Of a stretch of DNA of 64,000 nt, positions 62,419 through 64,000 are shown one piece after another. The translations under genes were made by a program, and so were the position numbers. Within the stretch, counting starts at the first letter, position 1; every line of letters starts with the position of its first letter. The DNA is from Ornithodoros turicata (taxonomy: Eukaryota > Arthropoda > Arachnida > Ixodida > Argasidae), in the NCBI RefSeq assembly GCF_037126465.1, contig NC_088201.1:80132273-80196272 (forward strand), written 5' to 3'. The notes under the pieces were generated by a model that searched no databases, was not told the origin of the DNA, and saw only the letters and a program-made list of their open reading frames with translations.

Positions 62419-64000
62419 TCAGCTGTAGCCATAGCGTTCCGGGCTTTTCCGTGTGCGGGTGGGATAACGCCGGACAGCATTGTCTCCGGATCCAGTTATA
62501 TGGGGTGGTGGCCGATGGTCGATACCGATACCGATGGCACCGTCATCCCTAGGGTGGTTCTCGTTCTCTGGCGCCCAGGATGCGGGTGCCTCCGGAAAAG
62601 GTAACGGCGGAGGGAACCGCTCACGCAGTCGAGAAACGCCAATGGAAATTGCCTGGTCCTCCCACGACTCCACCGAGTTTCGCCCCTTGATGTGGTCCTT
62701 GTGCACCCGATGCCGAAGCTGGTGCTCATCTTGGACTACATAAATGACCGATCCCTGCTTAGCCACAATGACTCCGATTCTCCAGTGCGCCTTCTTGCAA
62801 GGGTCCAACATCCAAACCTTTTGATTGATCTGAAAACTCCTGTCTCGTGTTTTCCTATTAAAGTTCGTCCTCTGGCGGTCCCGTGACGCGCGAACTTTCG
62901 CAGACACGAACGGCTGACCCGGGCAGATAAGATCCAACGTGTGGCGGTAATGTCGGCCGTTCAACATTTCACAGGGCGGACGTCCTGTTGTGATGTGCGG
63001 TGTTACTCGATACTTGAACAAGAAGTCGCGAACAGTGTCCTTCCTTCCCTCCTCTGTGGAGCGGCGAAGAGCCGTTTTGAAAGTGCGGACAAAATTCTCT
63101 GCTAACCCGTTGGACTGGGGGTGGTAAGGCGGAGTAAGAATGTGTTTGATTCCATTCGCTTGAAGAAATTGGCTGAAATCTTTGCTGGTGAAAGGCGGGC
63201 CATTATCGGTGACCAACACTTCCGGCAAGCCATTTCGAAGAAACATTTCACTGAGGGAAGTGGAGGTGTGCGCAGCCGTGGTGCTCGTTAGGTGCGCTAT
63301 CTCAGGCCACTTGCTAAAAGCGTCGATCACGATCAGGTAACGCTTCCCGTCCAGATCTGCAAAATCAGCATGCAGACGTGCCCAAGGCTTTTCGGCAGGT
63401 CCCCATTGATGAAGCGGCACCGGGACTTCCTGTGCCGCAACAGCAGCACATGGTCCACAGGTCTTCACTTGCTCTTCAATGTCCCGATCTAGGCCGGGCC
63501 ACCATAGATATGACCTGGCTAGCATTTTCATTTTCGTCTCACCTACGTGCCCCTCATGCAGGATGCTCAAAAGAGAATTCCGGAACTTTGGCGGAATCAC
63601 TGTCCGGACACCCCAAAGCAGACACCCTTTGTGCAATGTCAACTCCGTGCGGCGCACATGGTATGGCTTGACGTCTGCGTCGACGTTTGTTGGCCAGCCC
63701 TCGCTAACGGCTTCAGCCACCCTGGCCAGCAAGGTGTTTTGACGTGTAGCCTCCGCAATATCTTCTACCGTGGTGGGCAAGATGGAAACAGTATGATCTA
63801 GGACAGCGTTCACTTCTGTGAGAAAGACGTCAAACACACCCTTCTCCATATCTGTGTCGAAAAGCTTGTCTGGGCCTTCCGGAAGTCTGGAGAGCCCGTC
63901 TGCGTTTCCAAACTTGGCCGTCGGTACGTACTCTATATCAAACGTATAATTCATGAGAATCAACGCCCAACGTTGCATTCGGCTTGCCGATGTCACAGGA
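62419..64000 (-). CDS. pol: Second Gypsy pol: RNase H end and integrase, open, partial
   Basis: About 525 uninterrupted codons entering from beyond the window. Blocks in order are the RNase H C-terminus (TAKFGNADGLSRLP, about 63915), the integrase zinc region (HEGHVGETKMKM then CGPC, about 63560-63440), and the DDE core with HADFADLDGKRY (about 63370), LVTDNGPPFTSKDF (about 63210) and NGLAENFVRTFK (about 63110). All three acidic residues are present. The C-terminal basic region follows, with a TGA stop. This copy looks younger than or functionally better than the Gypsy at 39955 and belongs to a different lineage. Confidence 0.93.
   Translation of the reverse strand, partial: PVTSASRMQRWALILMNYTFDIEYVPTAKFGNADGLSRLPEGPDKLFDTDMEKGVFDVFLTEVNAVLDHTVSILPTTVEDIAEATRQNTLLARVAEAVSEGWPTNVDADVKPYHVRRTELTLHKGCLLWGVRTVIPPKFRNSLLSILHEGHVGETKMKMLARSYLWWPGLDRDIEEQVKTCGPCAAVAAQEVPVPLHQWGPAEKPWARLHADFADLDGKRYLIVIDAFSKWPEIAHLTSTTAAHTSTSLSEMFLRNGLPEVLVTDNGPPFTSKDFSQFLQANGIKHILTPPYHPQSNGLAENFVRTFKTALRRSTEEGRKDTVRDFLFKYRVTPHITTGRPPCEMLNGRHYRHTLDLICPGQPFVSAKVRASRDRQRTNFNRKTRDRSFQINQKVWMLDPCKKAHWRIGVIVAKQGSVIYVVQDEHQLRHRVHKDHIKGRNSVESWEDQAISIGVSRLRERFPPPLPFPEAPASWAPENENHPRDDGAIGIGIDHRPPPHITGSGDNAVRRYPTRTRKSPERYGYS

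Noticed and set aside
62227..62604. 125-codon plus frame, possible gag start
   Set aside because: Overlaps the LTR and the end of the minus-strand pol frame; the TTGGCGTCAGTGGATC leader-like word is suggestive but no capsid motif follows.

Overview
The window reads as an animal, arthropod-type nuclear genome, most likely a hard tick. That assignment is inference. It rests on a multi-exon M13 (neprilysin-like) metallopeptidase gene with kilobase introns, tRNA-derived SINEs, a very dense and nested transposon load, and CCTAA words (arthropod telomere type) inside a satellite. No prokaryotic gene structure, rRNA or CRISPR array is present.

Layout. 0.7-10 kb: remnant of a tnp2-like (CACTA superfamily) transposase, a non-LTR endonuclease fragment, a pogo/Tigger-like element with TA duplication, a tRNA-like relic, and nested foldback elements whose arms are made of GTGAGG or CCAATATTGG words. 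About 10.5-28.2 kb: one Maverick/Polinton (virus-like self-synthesising DNA transposon) with terminal inverted repeats. In minus-strand order from the right end it carries a small charged protein, a packaging-type ATPase, a hydrophobic small protein, a conserved small protein, a retroviral-like integrase with chromodomain, a minor capsid (penton-like) protein, a small GFG-motif protein, the C-terminal half of the major capsid protein, a cysteine protease and a protein-primed family B DNA polymerase. Many of these are broken by frameshifts, stops and two foldback insertions (14150-18918 in polB; about 22290-23384 in the minor capsid gene). Two plus-strand genes also lie in the Polinton: a decayed unknown gene opposite polB, and, next to the right TIR, a previously unannotated-looking gene of eight tiny exons separated by seven phase-1 introns (27267-27918).

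28-37 kb: a TIR element with another TIR element nested in it, a 2.6-kb 56-bp satellite with a 999-bp higher-order duplication, a SINE, a non-LTR 3' end and a three-unit palindromic MITE array. 37.5-58.1 kb: a host M13 metallopeptidase gene on the minus strand; nine consecutive in-frame exons cover the catalytic domain (NAFY, HEVTH, ENIAD). Its introns hold a complete 4.2-kb Ty3/Gypsy retrotransposon (39955-44126; 101-bp identical LTRs, 5-bp target duplication), a mariner relic, MITEs, non-LTR 3' ends and a 0.9-kb palindrome. 59-64 kb: another TIR element and the 3' end of a second Gypsy element (open RNase H/integrase frame running off the window end).

How things relate: the Polinton gene set would cooperate in self-replication, integration and virion-like packaging, but this copy is decayed. 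The host peptidase is the only clear single-copy-type gene. Nested insertions, restored reading frames and paralogous empty sites give a relative order of the insertions.
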